A DNA stretch of 64,000 bases, from positions 29,231,618-29,295,617 of the forward strand of contig CP141128.1 of the NCBI GenBank assembly GCA_035236585.1, in the 5' to 3' direction. Source of the stretch: Warburgia ugandensis. Its lineage: Eukaryota > Streptophyta > Magnoliopsida > Canellales > Canellaceae. Of the stretch, positions 1 through 12,993 are shown in pieces. A program made the position numbers and the translations under genes. Within the stretch, counting starts at the first letter, position 1. Every line of letters begins with the position of its first letter. The notes beneath the pieces are model-generated. The model was not told the DNA's origin, did no database searches, and worked only from the letters and a program-made list of their open reading frames with translations.

Positions 1-199
1 TAACTTCTTCATACGAACTCCGTTTTGGGTGATTTTTGAGGCATTGGATTCCATTTTTCGAGTAGAATCTAATGGTACCAAGTTTCCTAACAAATACCTT
101 CGTTTACTATTTTAAATAAAGTGAAGCATTTAACTTAGTTTATTTCCTATAGAATGTTCAATTTTTGTTAAAAGTAGTGTAAATTGCTCGGGCTTTACA
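1..199 (-). repeat. LTR fragment, H family, cut by the window edge
   Basis: This stretch is the reverse complement of the first 190 or so bases of the solo LTR H2 (from 22202) and also matches the start of H1 (from 11690). Read on the minus strand it begins TGTAAAGCCCGAGC at 199 and runs left out of the window, so only its 5-prime end is visible. The bases after the end (AAATA, 200-204) are the expected place for one target-site duplication; the partner lies outside. The sequence to its right matches the 3-prime noncoding region of Athila-like elements, so this copy was inserted into element A. Whether it is a solo LTR or the edge of a full element cannot be seen. Confidence 0.8.
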
Positions 200-204
200 A
201 AATA

Positions 205-1280
205 AGTAATTTTTTTCTTATTCTCTAATACTACAAAATGTGAAATAAATGTTGATTACTTACATTTATGGAAAGTTCAGGGTTAGAAACTACTAAATAT
301 AGGGATATTACATGTTAAATTTCTAAATATATCAAATATCCATATACTTATACTTTTCTAGTCCTCGATCAAATCTACAAAATAGAAAATGAAAATCTAA
401 AAAAACCCTAACCACTTTAGCAGGTGCCTCATTTAACATATGCAAAAAGCCTTTAAACTCATAAGTTGCCCTTAGTGGATGAGTTATAGTCTCTTAAGTG
501 GTTCCAAAAACAACACCCATAAACATTTTACAAACTTGTATGAAAGTTCTTTATTTCTTTCAGAAAATTTTCTCCAATTCAGCACTCATTAAATTTCTAA
601 CTTTAGCATGCTAATAAGAATGAGTGACAATTCAAAATCCTGCCTTTATCTTAAAGATATTCCATTATCATTCAAAACTTGAGATGTGAGTGTGGGAATA
701 TATCCAACAGATAAGTATCAGTTTTCAAGTAAATTGTAAATTAAATTACTGTCTAAAAGTATTTTTTTACTTCAAATCTCATAATATATTCATGAAACTT
801 AGATAGAAGTCACTAAGAAAAAGGTAAATCTCTTATCAATATGTGAGTAGAATTATGTTCACTAAAGCTCACATATTTCATACCAAAGAATGATAACATA
901 AAAAGAATATGATAAGGTCCCATGGAAAGGATATCAACTATTAAAGAATGTTACACTTTACCAAATTATCTATTTATTTATAGCCACATCCAAGCCATAC
1001 TACTCTTGATATAGATTAAGACTTAATAGGACAAAACATAGGCTGAGGATAGGGTTATCAAAGAAATGATATAAGGGTAAATAAGGTGCTTTGAAGAATA
1101 TATAAAGGTCTTCTACTAGAGTTGTTCACAAATTAATTTTTATGTCCATGAGAATGAGCATTTCCTTTTTCATTGGCTATCATTTTTTTCTCATCTCTTA
1201 GCTTGTATTGCTCAAACTTTTCTCAAGATATTTATTTAACCATTTCTACATATTTTCAAAAAGAAAACTAGGAAATGGAT
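205..1280 (-). other. 3-prime noncoding region of element A (left part)
   Basis: No open frame of note. The stretch around 450-500 (AGTGGATGAGTTATAG and neighbours) matches the 3-prime noncoding region of element B near 28220-28290, which places this DNA downstream of pol in an Athila-like element on the minus strand. It ends at 1280, next to the ACCTT duplication of element D, and continues at 14585 beyond D. Confidence 0.6.
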
Positions 1281-3220
1281 ACCTTTGTGACGACCTGGGT
1301 TTTTGTAACACGTTTTGTAATGTATTTTGAAAGGCAGGGCCCTTAATAGTGTAAATTTTTTTCATAAAACAAGTAGTGGAAATTCTTTTCTTTAGAACTT
1401 GTTTTTTAAAACCCAAGTCATCACTTCATACATAACATAAGTAGAATTTTGTACAAGATAAAATTCCATTGAAGGAATATACTTTTATTAAATTCCAGAA
1501 TCCATCCAGTGGTTCACAATACAGCCAAATCCATTACAATACTTGTCCAAATTACATAATCCAAACTCAAAGCTCACCATACAATGAAATTCTCATTACA
1601 ATACAACACTCTCAAACAAAGCTAAATACATGTCTTCAAGGGTATATCTTGAAGATTATTCTCTTCAAGTCTTCTATCGTCTTGAGCTCCTAACTCTCCT
1701 TCCTTATATCTAAGATATTGCAACATTTACAATATCTCAACAAGCAATGCTTGGTAGGGGATTCGAAAAGCATAATAATTGACAATGTAATTTCAATACT
1801 TCATAATCCCATTATCCCTAAACATATTCATGTCTCTACTCTTTACTTTGTAAGTTATGTACATCCATATACATACATACTATACATGGGTAAATTAGTT
1901 AAATTTATAAAAGTAGTCAAATATCATTCCCAACTAAGCTGATCAATTCTCTCCATTATGAGGATTCAATATTTCAGCTCACCCTGCACTGGGAATTTCC
2001 CTTCTTAGAAAATATTGGTAATATACAATTACCTAACATTTTATTATGCTATAACATAAGGCATTTTATTGTGCCTATTCTCATATGCGTCATAGTGCAA
2101 AATAATCAAAAGGGCTACCATGCTGCAATCTGATTTGCACTAGCACGCTCGCATAACTGCCCTTTTCACCATTGATACCATGGTGGAAAATATTATGTCA
2201 CTGCCCATATGGGGGGATAGGACTTTCACAGTGGTGCCCTTCCCATAATTGTCCCACTCGACTTTTAGCCTCTCATTGGGCAAGGTATCATCAAATCATC
2301 AAATTTCAAGGAGCGGGTGGCCAAACCCTTATAACTCCTTTAGCATAGCATCCTCCTAGGCTTATGCCTATTAAAACAAACTCGCAAGCCTCTAAGCTTG
2401 TATGTAAAATAGATTTCATACATATCAAACCATCTGTCTGTTTACTTAGGGCTGAAATATCTTCTAGTTCCCTATTCACTTATAGTCTAGTCCTTAACCA
2501 TATTATATGTCTTTGGTTGGATCATAAGGTTTTCAGGTGATTTAATACAAGAATTAACAATTACTCTTGTCAACATAAGGTCATGGGTTCAATCATGTTC
2601 ATCCCATGTAAATGCATTTATCAAATCCTCCTACCTTCAAGGAGTGATGCCTTTTCGCAAATCTTCCATGATCCTGACTGATGTATGTAATCTGTACATC
2701 CATACATATTGTCAATATATATAAATTATGAACAGTCCTATTAATCGCTAGATCTAATGTTTAGAATGATCTTTAGATCATTCATATTTAAGTATTTTTC
2801 TATCACTATGTCTTTGTGTGTCCATCTCCTTGATCTTAATCTTTCATAAATCCATTGATTGACAATCTACACATGTTGATAAAGATCAAGGTCCTCGATC
2901 TTTTATCATCTAGTTCTTCTTTGATGTAAGTTCAGTTATTGGATCATCCTTAAGGAGGATGATCTTGTTTTTCTTCCTTGAATCATCTTTGATAAAGGGT
3001 TTGGATTATCTAATCTAATGAACTATAACATGCATACTAATAAACATGCATACTAAGTACAATATAATATTCTTATTCTTATTGTTCTTGATCATCTAAG
3101 ATCTAATGGATCTTGTTTCATCATCCTTATCTTACTTACAGTTTTTATTATGGTTAGATAATTTACTAACCTTTTATGCTCTTGCTATTATTACTCAACC
3201 AGTTAATGTTTTGCTAGTTG

Positions 3221-3615
3221 AAGGTAACTTATTTAAGCCTAAGTCTAAACTGCTCCTCTTATTTCCAATTGTCTAAGGCTTACTAGCCGAATGGGTGAAC
3301 ACAAAGTGGTTACTTCAATCCTCAAGCAAGGAGGCGTTTAGACTGCACAAACGTCAACGGAAGGTAGGGGAAGAGCGAAGCTCTATTAGATAACGCCCTT
3401 AACCACTATGTTCAACATTGGCTAGAGTGATCATTTCTCAACCTTTCATAAGGTTCCTATATGCATGTTGACCCTAAGTACTCTTTCTAATAGATTTTAA
3501 TTAAGCCCATGAACATTTACAATGTTATTCATGGGGTTTATTATTCTCCTGGTTTGGGCTAAGGATTTGATAATCCTTATATTGTCCTACTAACTATAGC
3601 CCTTACTAATGTTAA
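3221..3615 (-). repeat. Shared leader module, copy in D LTR
   Basis: Collinear with 19225-19640 (G) and 33540-33955 (F), as expected within one LTR family, but also with the untranslated leaders of the Athila-like elements E (44880-45265), B (40270-40665) and A (58660-59035). Anchors are a GGTCTAAAC-like box, a TCTAATAGA..GCTCTTCC block and a final TTAATTAGTAAGGGC-like end. No open frame is conserved. The module starts about 1.9 kb downstream of the TATA-like box of this LTR. Confidence 0.7.
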
Positions 3616-4689
3616 GTCAAAGTCATTCCTTCCTCTTATGTGTTCATGAAACTCTAATTTCCAATCAGATTACATTTTGGTGACTTATGCTCATTATATC
3701 TCAACAACTACTTAACATTTAAAACTACGAATAAAATTTGACAACAATTAAATCATAAAATCTAAAGTATGACTCCAATATAAATTTAACAAACATTTAT
3801 ACTAACATTTTCCCTATGAATGTAACTCAACCCAATGGAATAAAGCTATACTTAAACTAGCATGATCCTATGTTATGTAATATATGAAATTTTACTAGTA
3901 ATCTCATGGAATCATGCTAAAATCTCAAATTCAACCTACCTTGGCGCTGGGATAATTAAATTTCTAGCCTATTATAACAGTCTAATAACATTTAGAGCAT
4001 AGCATGTAAAATTTAAGAATTACACTATCATGCTTCCTAATTTATAACATAAATCACATTTACAATTCTTTTATCAAATAAAAGACATGTAAATCAGATT
4101 AAGATTATTAGAAACTTTTACTTATGATCCAACCATTAGATCTTAGATATTTTTCTTTTTATTAAGGGTTTTAGCTATATTTAGGGGGTTTTCTTTATTA
4201 AGGTCCAAAGATCATATTGATTTGTTTTTGTCATAATCCATCCATGATATCCTTGGATTTCATCATATCAACATCCATTCCATCCATCCCAAGGATCTGA
4301 TCACACTTTATCATATTGATCAAGTGGGTACCTTCGAAGTTTTTAGGGTTTTTCCACCATAGTGGGTAAATCCCTTAATATCTTTTAGATCTGTCCAAAT
4401 AAACTATTTAGATAACTTAATTTAAATATTACATCATTATTAAAACATATTTACAATATCTGATCATCTCAGATCTTGAAGATCTTGGCAATTGGAAACT
4501 TATTTCCTAAATACAAATTTTTTTATTATATAGTTTATCCATTTTATAATTTCATAAGAAAATAGAGGTTGTAAGCTTTCCATAGCCTCTTTTCGATCTC
4601 AATTTGGAGTTCATATGACTCTAGAATTAGATCTAGAAGTTCACAGTCCATTCTTGGGACCGAGATTTGATCTGGGCCCATCGGAATGG

Positions 4690-4880
4690 ACGGCCCAGAT
4701 TAATCAGGCAAAAATGAGCCAGGTGGAACACTCAGTTTGTTGCCTGCGTCCGTCGTGGACAAGAAACGGACGCTCCCGCCCTGGACGTCCACGAACACCC
4801 ACGGGATGAAGTCGCATGCGCTGCGTAGTTGCGCGTGCGGCTTCTCGCACACCGTCCATGGGACTTGGTCCGATCGGGAG
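4690..4880. other. CpG-rich island inside D LTR
   Basis: A short GC- and CpG-rich block stands out from AT-rich surroundings. It is flanked by a conserved GATCGGGAGATCGGAC segment and a GGGCCCATCGGAATGG segment. Related blocks occur at 10815-11000 in the other LTR and at 17960-18215 in G. Overlapping open frames of 64-93 codons here exist on both strands and are best explained by base composition. Confidence 0.6.
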
Positions 4881-5528
4881 ATCGGACAATCCATTTGGAC
4901 CGTCCAATCAATCCCTTCTCAATTAAGGGCCCAAAAATCCATGAAATTTAGTGAAAAGTTTACCCTAGGGGTTTTGGACCCTTGTGGATCGATGAGTAAG
5001 GTCAGATTTTCCATCTGAGCCCTCAATCATCCTAAATTGAAGGTTCTATTATTTACATTATTTTTATCATTTTTCACGTAATTAAAATTATAGTAAAGTA
5101 TAAATTTCATCAAACAATAATAAAAATGTCCAAGAAGTAGTTTGACTTACCTGATTGGAGAAAAATGTAGGTTATATGGTCTAATTTAAAAGAATACGCA
5201 TTTTGATGATAATATAGCCAAAGATCCACCTTTCTAGCGATTCTCGTTGTTTGAACCATTGAATCTTGAAATTTCTTTGGAGGTTTTGTAGCTAAGGTAT
5301 GGTAGGAATTTTTTGACGGTGCGATTTGTGATATTGGATCTGGAACAGAGTGCCTATTTGAATTTAGGTCTCTTGTTTGAATCTAGAGAGAGGAAAAGAA
5401 AATGAAAAGAGGAAGATTTCTTGAGAGTTTTGGGTTTTTGGGGATGGATCTAGGCCTAAATTTGCAGGGAAAGTGAAGACAATTTCGTGAAAATTTTATG
5501 AACATTTTTGGAGGATTTTTGGGGTTGT

Positions 5529-5537
5529 ATTTATAAG
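5529..5537 (-). promoter_or_regulatory. Candidate TATA box of D LTR
   Basis: Minus-strand CTTATAAATAC lies about 590 bases inside the LTR start and is repeated at 11534-11540 in the other LTR. The position suits the U3/R boundary of a plant LTR. Initiation from it is inferred, not shown. Confidence 0.5.
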
Positions 5538-6124
5538 CATTTTAGGTCTTCTTTCATGATGATGTGTAATGATGATGGTTAATTTTTTATTATTAATTTA
5601 GCATTGGATTCTCCCATTCTTCACTTTCGTCCCCAAGACTAGCCAGTATGGTTTGACCCATGATTTCACGTGGGCTCACCAAAGGATTCGATTTTGGGTC
5701 CCTTGTGGGCCCCATGTGGGCCCCACGTGGTGTAAAAAGACCATTTTTCCTTTTATATATAAAAAAAGTTAAGGTGTATTCCCATGATCTCAGAATTGAG
5801 CGTACTTAGTGGCCTTGGGTTCATATTTCTCAGAACGTTCTAAATTTTGATGTCTTAGATTTTGATTTTGGGTAAAATTACTATTTTACGCTTTTGTCCA
5901 AAAATGAAGAAAATTAAGGATTTTTTATCCGAATTCAGAATTTGTCGTGCTTACAGTCATTCTGAAGGGTTTGCTAAGTTTAACTTCAATTGTACTTGTC
6001 ACATTCCTTGATTATACTTATATAAGAAGTATATTCTACATAACCCTAATATTTCAACTCGAAAATTTTCAAACTCAAATTTTATTGATTTTCTCAATCA
6101 ATTACTAAAATTGGGGTTATTACA

Positions 6125-6170
6125 ATCTTCCCCCCTTACAATAATTTCGTCCTCGAAATTTGTAATACAA
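6125..6170 (-). other. Polypurine tract and end-of-pol signature of element D
   Basis: On the minus strand a TTTCGAGGACGAAAT segment is followed within 20 bases by AAGGGGGGAAGATTG and then directly by the LTR. The purine tract adjoining the 3-prime LTR is where plus-strand DNA synthesis is primed in this class. In del/Tekay elements a short segment of this kind (peptide F-E-D-E) marks the end of the pol frame, so it supports the family assignment even though the rest of pol was not recognised. Confidence 0.75.
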
Positions 6171-8860
6171 CTCCCTTAGGAGTTTTCACTATTCTTTCAT
6201 AGCCTTACACGTGTCCTTGCCACTTATGGAAATCCTATTTCCTTTCATTCCTTTCTCATACAACCTTCTTCTCAAAGGTTAAAATACTCATCCATGACTA
6301 GTCTTACTAATGCACCATATACTAAAGCTGGTTCTTGCTAGAATTTCCCAAAAAGGGTTAATAACTCTTATTGCGTTATCCCTTTTGTTTTAAAACCTTC
6401 CATTTTACTTGACTGGTAATTTTCACCAATCTTTCCATACTTCACAATTTTCCATTATACCTTCTATTGCTTATCCTCATTCTTTTCAACATATAAAGTT
6501 TTGACATAGCTTTCCTACTATGTATAATCCTTAGACTACCTACAATAACATATTAATTATATTCTATAACTTCAACTATTGTTCTTTGTAACAACCTTCC
6601 AATCTTTGAAAGTAATTTTCTCTTTCCTTATTCCTCCATTATTTGGAAGTGAATACTTTATTTCTTCTCTATAGTTCATACTTCTTTACTATTTCCTTCT
6701 ATTGACAACTTCTTTTCAAATCCTGTCATTGAATAATAGTTTCCTTGTAATGACTCTTTCCTCATTCCGATCCAATGTTTTTGTAACACTCTTTGAGTGC
6801 CATTTTATTCATAATACTTGACTTCCTACATTTTTCCTTCCAAGATAGTGTCATTTAAATCTACATATATATTCCTGATGCTCTTTTGTTATCTCTTTCT
6901 CATATTCAGAACATTCTCACAATCTATGATAATATTTATCTCTTTTCCTTTTATATATATATTTATATGTCATAGGCTTCAAAATTTCTAGATTTTGCAT
7001 TTCCTCATGCTTCTTTCAAACATACCTCATAGCCTCTATCATATCATCCTAACCCTTTATTTGCAATATTATTGATAACTCCAATTAAAAGAGTCCATAT
7101 TGACTTTGTAATCATCCCTTCCCAAGTTTTTACAAACACCATGATTTATCATCTATTCTTCAATTCTCAACAATCTATTATCAACTCATTTAGGATTTAT
7201 GTAACCAATGGAAAAATTTCACTACAAGAATGTCCTTATGTTATAAAATCAATAAGAGATATATTGCTCTAATTTTCATTGTCATTTCATATTTTGATCT
7301 CATATTCCACCTTTGTTGGTGTCAAATTCCATGCTATCCTTAAAATTTATATAACCTAAACTTTGCTCTCTTCAATCACATGCACACTTACAAGACAAGT
7401 TTTGTAAGTATCTAACATATATACCATGAATGCTCTTGATTTCTTGAAATGTATTTCCATATATCATTACCACTTCATCATATTTCATTCTCCTCAATTT
7501 CATGAACATCCGTTATCTAACTCATAGAACTTTAAAATTTGTTTTGATTTTATACTTTGATGTTGCATTTCCAATTCCCAATTAATAATAAATTTGAAAA
7601 TGGTAATCCTTATAGAGAAAAAGGATACTTAATTTCCTCAACTATTATAGATATTTTCCCATTCAATCTCATATAAGATTGAAAATCTTCAAACTATCTT
7701 AAAATATATAACCACTTATTTCTCCAACAATTTGGATTCATAACTCATTCACAATCATCATTAAACTTAAATTTAACAACCAATATTTGTTTTCATTTCT
7801 CATGTTTTATTTCACCTTTCCTCAAAAATATATTTCCCCTTACTATATTTCTTAAATGTTTCAATATCACCAACTCCATCATGTAAGTGGAATTAATATC
7901 TCTAATCATATTTAGCTCTTCATTTGCCTTGATCAATAAGATGTACTCCTATTCATGATAATGAATGACTATATTTTCCAAATCAATATTTCACTTTGTT
8001 TTCATGTTCCATGACCATTTCACCATCTATACCAAAGGTACTTCTCTTTATGATAGTCCCAAAATTATTTTCAATAGCACCAACGTTATCATATCAATAA
8101 TTCTCTAATCCTTGAAAATCTTCTAGTGCTAATTTCTACAATGATTTGTCATGCCTTTATAATTTCTAACTTGGTGATTTCAAAATTGTTGTACCATATA
8201 TAGGGCTATAATTTCCTTTTTAACCATATATTCTCATGGTTTAATTATCTTTCTTAATAAGTTTGGGATCATATTTTTGTCCCTTTAACATATCTAACTC
8301 TCTTTTTCTTTTTCCTTTTATTCTAATTTCAAAGATCATCTCTTCATGTTCTAAAATTTTATCATTTCTCCACTAAATCCTTTGCCTCAGTAATTTTGGA
8401 GAAAAATACTTGCTTAACTCCTTACTCATATTTACTTCAAACTATTCTCATTTACAAGTTTTGAAATTTCTCACCTATCTCCTTAAATTTCTTTCAAGCC
8501 ACATCCACACTATTTTGATGATTACTTCCTTTTGACTAATTTTCATAATACTATATATGCAGCAATTATAACTCTTACACTTGTATTTATTCATATATTT
8601 ATTATAATTTATTATTTTTTTATTATCATATTTTCTAATTTATCACTTCTTTCTCTTTATCTGCATTCCTTCACTTAGTAATGGTTATACACATACTTCA
8701 CTTAATAATGGTTATTTACATACTAGTATTAGTGTACTTTGTTTACACATATATATGGTTACTCAAGACTTTAGGTTAGACCTGAACATCATACCTTACA
8801 TCTATTATAATTTTCCCTTATTGATTTCTATATCTTACTATTCCCTCTATTAGAATTCTT
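6171..8860 (-). other. Internal region of element D without recognised genes
   Basis: About 2.7 kb of very AT-rich, CpG-poor sequence between the gag remnant and the purine tract, where pol would normally lie. I see short open frames only (the longest is 66 codons, plus strand, 7072-7272) and none carries an RT, RNase H, integrase or chromodomain motif. It may be strongly decayed pol or unrelated filler of a non-autonomous element; the sequence alone does not decide this. Confidence 0.5.
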
Positions 8861-8865
8861 ACTTA

Positions 8866-10090
8866 CTATGTAGCATTGGATGGTGCAGTTTGGCCGTCAG
8901 TGATGGCGAAGACCCTTCCTTGGTGTTGAGGGGCAATTTCTAGTTTTGCCTTCTTGACTGCCAATGGTTTGGTATAGTAGGTGGCAATATGTCCATACTC
9001 CCCACAATTATGGCACTTGACTAGAAACCGTTGTGGTTGTTGTTGCATGGGTCGAGCGTAGATATTGTCTTGGTGGAATTTTCTACATCTTGGACATGGT
9101 TGTCTATTTTGCCTTGGTGCATTGTTCCTCTAATTTATTTGGGGCTTAAAATTGTTCCAAGGCCTTTTGTTCTTTTGGAAAAGGCCTTGGATAATTGTTT
9201 CCTCCTCCACTAAACTTGGTAGCTTGACCCTTTTTGTATTCTTCTTCAAACTTGGAAGTCATTTCCACATAGTCTGCCAAGGTAGTGGGTTTAGTACTCA
9301 TCACCTTTATTTTCAGCCTTGGGTACAGCCCTTCAATGAATAAATTCATAGTGTGTGTTTCTGTGTTACACACATCAGTCGCGAATATCCTTAATTGTGT
9401 GAACTTGTTATCATTGTCCACCACCGACATATTCCCTTACCTTAGGTACAAAAACTCTATCAACTTTATTTCTTGTATATGAGAAGGAAAATATTTATGG
9501 TTAAATACTTCCTTAAATTCATCTCATGTAGTATCTTTAGAATTTGAGAAGAAGGTGTTGTTAGCTGATCTCCACCAAAATGCAACTTCTTGTTTGAATA
9601 AGTAGGTGGCAAGTTTCACCTTCAACTCGGGAGGAGTACATAGTGCACCAAAAGTCCTTTCTACTTCATATAGTCACTCCTCTGCCTTCTCAACTTCACC
9701 CTTGCCATTATACATTGTAGTCATCTTTTGAAATCTCTCCATCATTTTGTCAACTTTTTTTGGTGCTAATGGAGATTTTCCAACTTCTTCACTTGGTACA
9801 AGGATGATTGCCCTTGTACTAGTGTGGGAGTAGCTTGTGTTGGTGTTGTATGTCTCACTTTAGGTTGAGCCTGAGCCTGCGTACTTAGTATTTCTACAAG
9901 AGGTGATGAACCTTGGCTTTGTTGTAGGTGAGGAAGTAAGGTTCCTCAATGCCCTTGTCATCATTTCTTCCACATTGCTCATGGTTACTCTCTCCATATT
10001 GTCCTTTGGAGTATTTTGAGCTGCCTGCCTTATGACTCTCTTTGGTGGCATCTGCTCATAAACCAAAATTTCTATCAATCCTCTATACAA
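8866..10090 (-). pseudogene. gag: gag remnant of element D
   Basis: Minus-strand peptides in gag order: an N-terminal segment with MPPKRVIRQAAQ near 10050, a central capsid-like segment (F-I-E-G-L-x-P near 9340, then T-L-A-D-Y-V-E-M), and a zinc-knuckle-like CHNCGEYGH near 9010. These are typical of Ty3/gypsy gag, the capsid and nucleic-acid-binding protein that packages element RNA. The start after the initiator-Met-type primer site (about 80-90 bases upstream) suits a normal gag position. The frame is broken into several pieces and the region is a fossil. Confidence 0.8.
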
Positions 10091-10167
10091 CTACTTCTAT
10101 CTTAATGTAAACTTGGATTATAATCTCTCTTTTGGACATATTTGTACTGTACTATGACTGGATGAAT

Positions 10168-10182
10168 GGTTCTAATACCAAC
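10168..10182 (-). other. Primer-binding site of element D
   Basis: Directly inside the 5-prime LTR the minus strand reads GTTGGTATTAGAACC, close to the TGGTATCAGAGC primer site that pairs with initiator methionine tRNA in many plant Ty3/gypsy and Ty1/copia elements. It adjoins the LTR end at 10183, fixing the internal boundary. Confidence 0.8.
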
Positions 10183-12131
10183 TGTGATGACCCAGGGTTT
10201 TGTAACACGTTTTGTAATGTATTTTGAAAGGCAGGGCCCTTAATAGTGTAAAAAAATTTCGCAAAAACAAAGTAGCGGAAATTCTTTTCTTTAGAACTTG
10301 TTTTGTAAAACCCAAGTCATCACTTCATACATAACATAAGTAGAATTTTGTACAAGATAAAATTCCATTGAAGGAATATACTTTTATTAAATTCCAGAAT
10401 CCATCCAGTGGTTCACAGTACAACCAAATCTATTACAATACTTGTCCAAATTACATAATCCAAAACTCAAAGCTCACCATGCAATGAAATTCTCATTACA
10501 ATACAACACTCTCAAACAAAGCTAAATACATGTCTTCAAGGGTACATCGTGAAGATTATTCCCTTCAAGTCTTCTATTGTCTTGAGCTCCTAACTCTTCT
10601 TTCATGTATCTAAGATATTGCAACATTTACAATATCTCAGCAAGCAATGCTTGGTAGGGGATTCAAAAGGCATAATAATTGATAATGTAATTCTAATACT
10701 TCATAATAGCATTATCCCTAAACATATTCATGTCTCTACTCTTTACTTTGTAAGTTATGCACATCCATATACATACATACTATAGATGGGTAAATAAGTT
10801 AAATTTGGGCCCATCAGAATGGATGGCCCAGATTAGTCGAGCGAACACAAAATGGTTGAATGCTCGGTTTGTCACGCGCGTCCATCGCAGATGATAAATG
10901 GACGCTCCCACCAGGGACGTCCACAAACACGCGTGGGACAACGTCGCACACGCTGCGCGGGCGCGCGTGCGGTGTCTCGTACGCCGTCCATGGGACTTGG
11001 TCTGATCGGGAGATCAGACAATCCATTTGGACCGTCCAATCAATCCCTTCTCAATTAAGGGCCCAAAAATCCATGAAATTTAGCAAAAATTTCACCTTAG
11101 GGGTTTTTGACCCTTGTGGATTGATGGGTAAGGTCAGATTTTCCATCTGAGCCCTCAATCATCCTGAATTGAAGGTTATGTGGTCCAATTTAAAAGAATA
11201 CCCATTTTGATGATAATATAGCCAAAGATCCACCTTCCATTCGATTCCCATTATTTGAACCATTGAATCTCGAAATTTCTTTGGGGGTTTTGTAGCTAAG
11301 GTATGGTAGGAATTTTTTGACGGTGCGATTTGTGATATTGGATCTGGAACAGAGTGCTTAATTGAATTTAGGTCTCTTTTTGCAAACTAGAGAGAGAAAA
11401 AGAAAATGAAAACAGGGATATTTCTTGAGAGTTTTGGGTTTTTGGGGATGGATCTAGGTCTAAATTTGTAGGAAAAATGAAGAAACTTTTGTGAGAATTT
11501 TATGAACATTTTTGGAGGATTTTTGGGGTTGTATTTATAAGCATTTTGGGTCTTCTTTCATGATGATGTGTAATGATGATGGTTAATTTTTTATTATTAA
11601 TTTAGCATTGGATTCTCCCATTCTCCACTTTCTTCTCCAAGACCAGCTGGTATGGTTTGACCTATGACTCCACGTGGGCTGGCCATAAGTGTAATGCTGA
11701 GCAATTTACACTATTTTTAACAAAAATGAATTGGACATTCTATAGGAAATGAAAAGTTCCCTTTTTGGAGATAAGGGTATTTTGGTCATTTCACCGTTCA
11801 CCATGACTAGACCCAAAAATTTGGTCCTCATAATAGTACCCTTAAGTGTGTCTCAGAAAAAGGAATCCAACAAGACCAAAATCACTCAAAACGGAGTTAA
11901 AATGAGCAAGTTATGGCCCTTTGAAGTTCAAGGGCAAAAGTGTAATTTAAATTAAAAACGGATTTGGCCTGAGAAAAACAGGGACCCGTTTTAATACTGG
12001 CACCCCTCTTCTTCAACCTCCTAGAGGGTTCTAGAATAGAGGTGTGCAGGGGAGAAACCACCGCCATTCTGGAGGTTTCTCCACCGCCATTTCATGACAG
12101 TAAGAACCTGCTCTAGAACCCTCTTCAAGCT

Positions 12132-12140
12132 CTATAAATA
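12132..12140 (+). promoter_or_regulatory. TATA box of solo LTR H1
   Basis: CTATAAATA, a textbook plant TATA box, about 440 bases into the LTR. H2 has TATAAAAA at the equivalent place (22593-22600). It would set the start of R for this family. Confidence 0.6.
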
Positions 12141-12895
12141 GAGCTCTTGGGCGCCTCCAATGGCAGCCCAAAAGCTTGGGAAAAACCCATCGTGGAGAGG
12201 CAGGCAAGAGGAGAAAACATGGGAAAAACCTGGCCACGAACCAGCTATGCCCAAAACCCCTACAAACCCATCTCCCCCTTAGACTTAGGTCGGTTTCCCC
12301 AAGTTTCTACATGAAAAACCATGCAAAATGGGCCTCTAAGGAGCCACAAAGGACCCACAAATGAAAAAGTTGGGTGAAAGCCCGGTGCGTCTGTAGATGC
12401 GCCTGCTGGGGCGCGTGCCGCTGACGCCAGACGCGTCAGTGTCCCAAGCTTCCACCTCGTATGGCCTTCTATGTACACTCGATATTAAAATGCCCATAAC
12501 TTGAGTTCTAGAGCACTGATTGAGGTGCCGCAAAAGGCGTTGTGTCCGTATCGACGATGCAGATACACCCAAACCATAAAATACCTTATCAAGGTCCTAT
12601 ATAAGGTGGGCATGACCCTTAAACTATGATAGTGGCGTGGGGCCACTAAACCTTTGTAAACCTAATGATACCAAGGCCCAATCAGGACCTTAGGAGACCC
12701 ATAGGCATGGGAATGAACCCCTAATGCCTAAGTAGTAAGGAAAAATAGGCCAAGCTAACCTTTTCCCCTAAACCATGTTCAGGAGCATACGAGGACAAGG
12801 GGACTAGCTTGATCAAACCAGGTAGGTGCTCTATCGCTACTAGACTTTTAAAAAGAGCCCATGATTGTTTTGAGAATGCATGTTTTAAGTATAAA

Positions 12896-12993
12896 TTATA
12901 TGACTTGTTTAGCATGACTTAATTTTACATATGACTTGTTTAACATGACTTACTTTTATATATGACTTGTTTAGCATGACTTAATTTTATAAA
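12896..12993 (+). repeat. 31-base tandem repeat in H1
   Basis: Three copies of a unit containing TGACTTGTTTAGCATGACTT start at about 12901, 12932 and 12963. H2 has only two shortened copies at about 23777 and 23803, so the array length varies between family members. Confidence 0.85.

Larger units (their letters stand above)
1286..6124 (-). repeat. 3-prime LTR of element D (4.8 kb)
   Basis: Begins TGTGACGACCTGGG and ends GGGGTTATTACA in window orientation. It repeats 10183-14579 at both ends, but the right-hand LTR is much shorter once its nested insertion is discounted. Contents in minus-strand order: a TATA-like box near 5529-5537, a CpG-rich island at 4690-4880, the shared leader module at 3221-3615, and a strongly conserved last 600 bases (1286-1900) seen again in G and F. 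No protein-coding gene is supported inside it. Confidence 0.9.

Noticed and set aside
4737-5018. 93-codon frame in the D LTR with a 96-codon match at 10860-11150
   Set aside because: Both are in LTR copies of one element, on the strand opposite to its transcription, over the CpG-rich island. Frames also exist on the other strand; G does not keep the frame.
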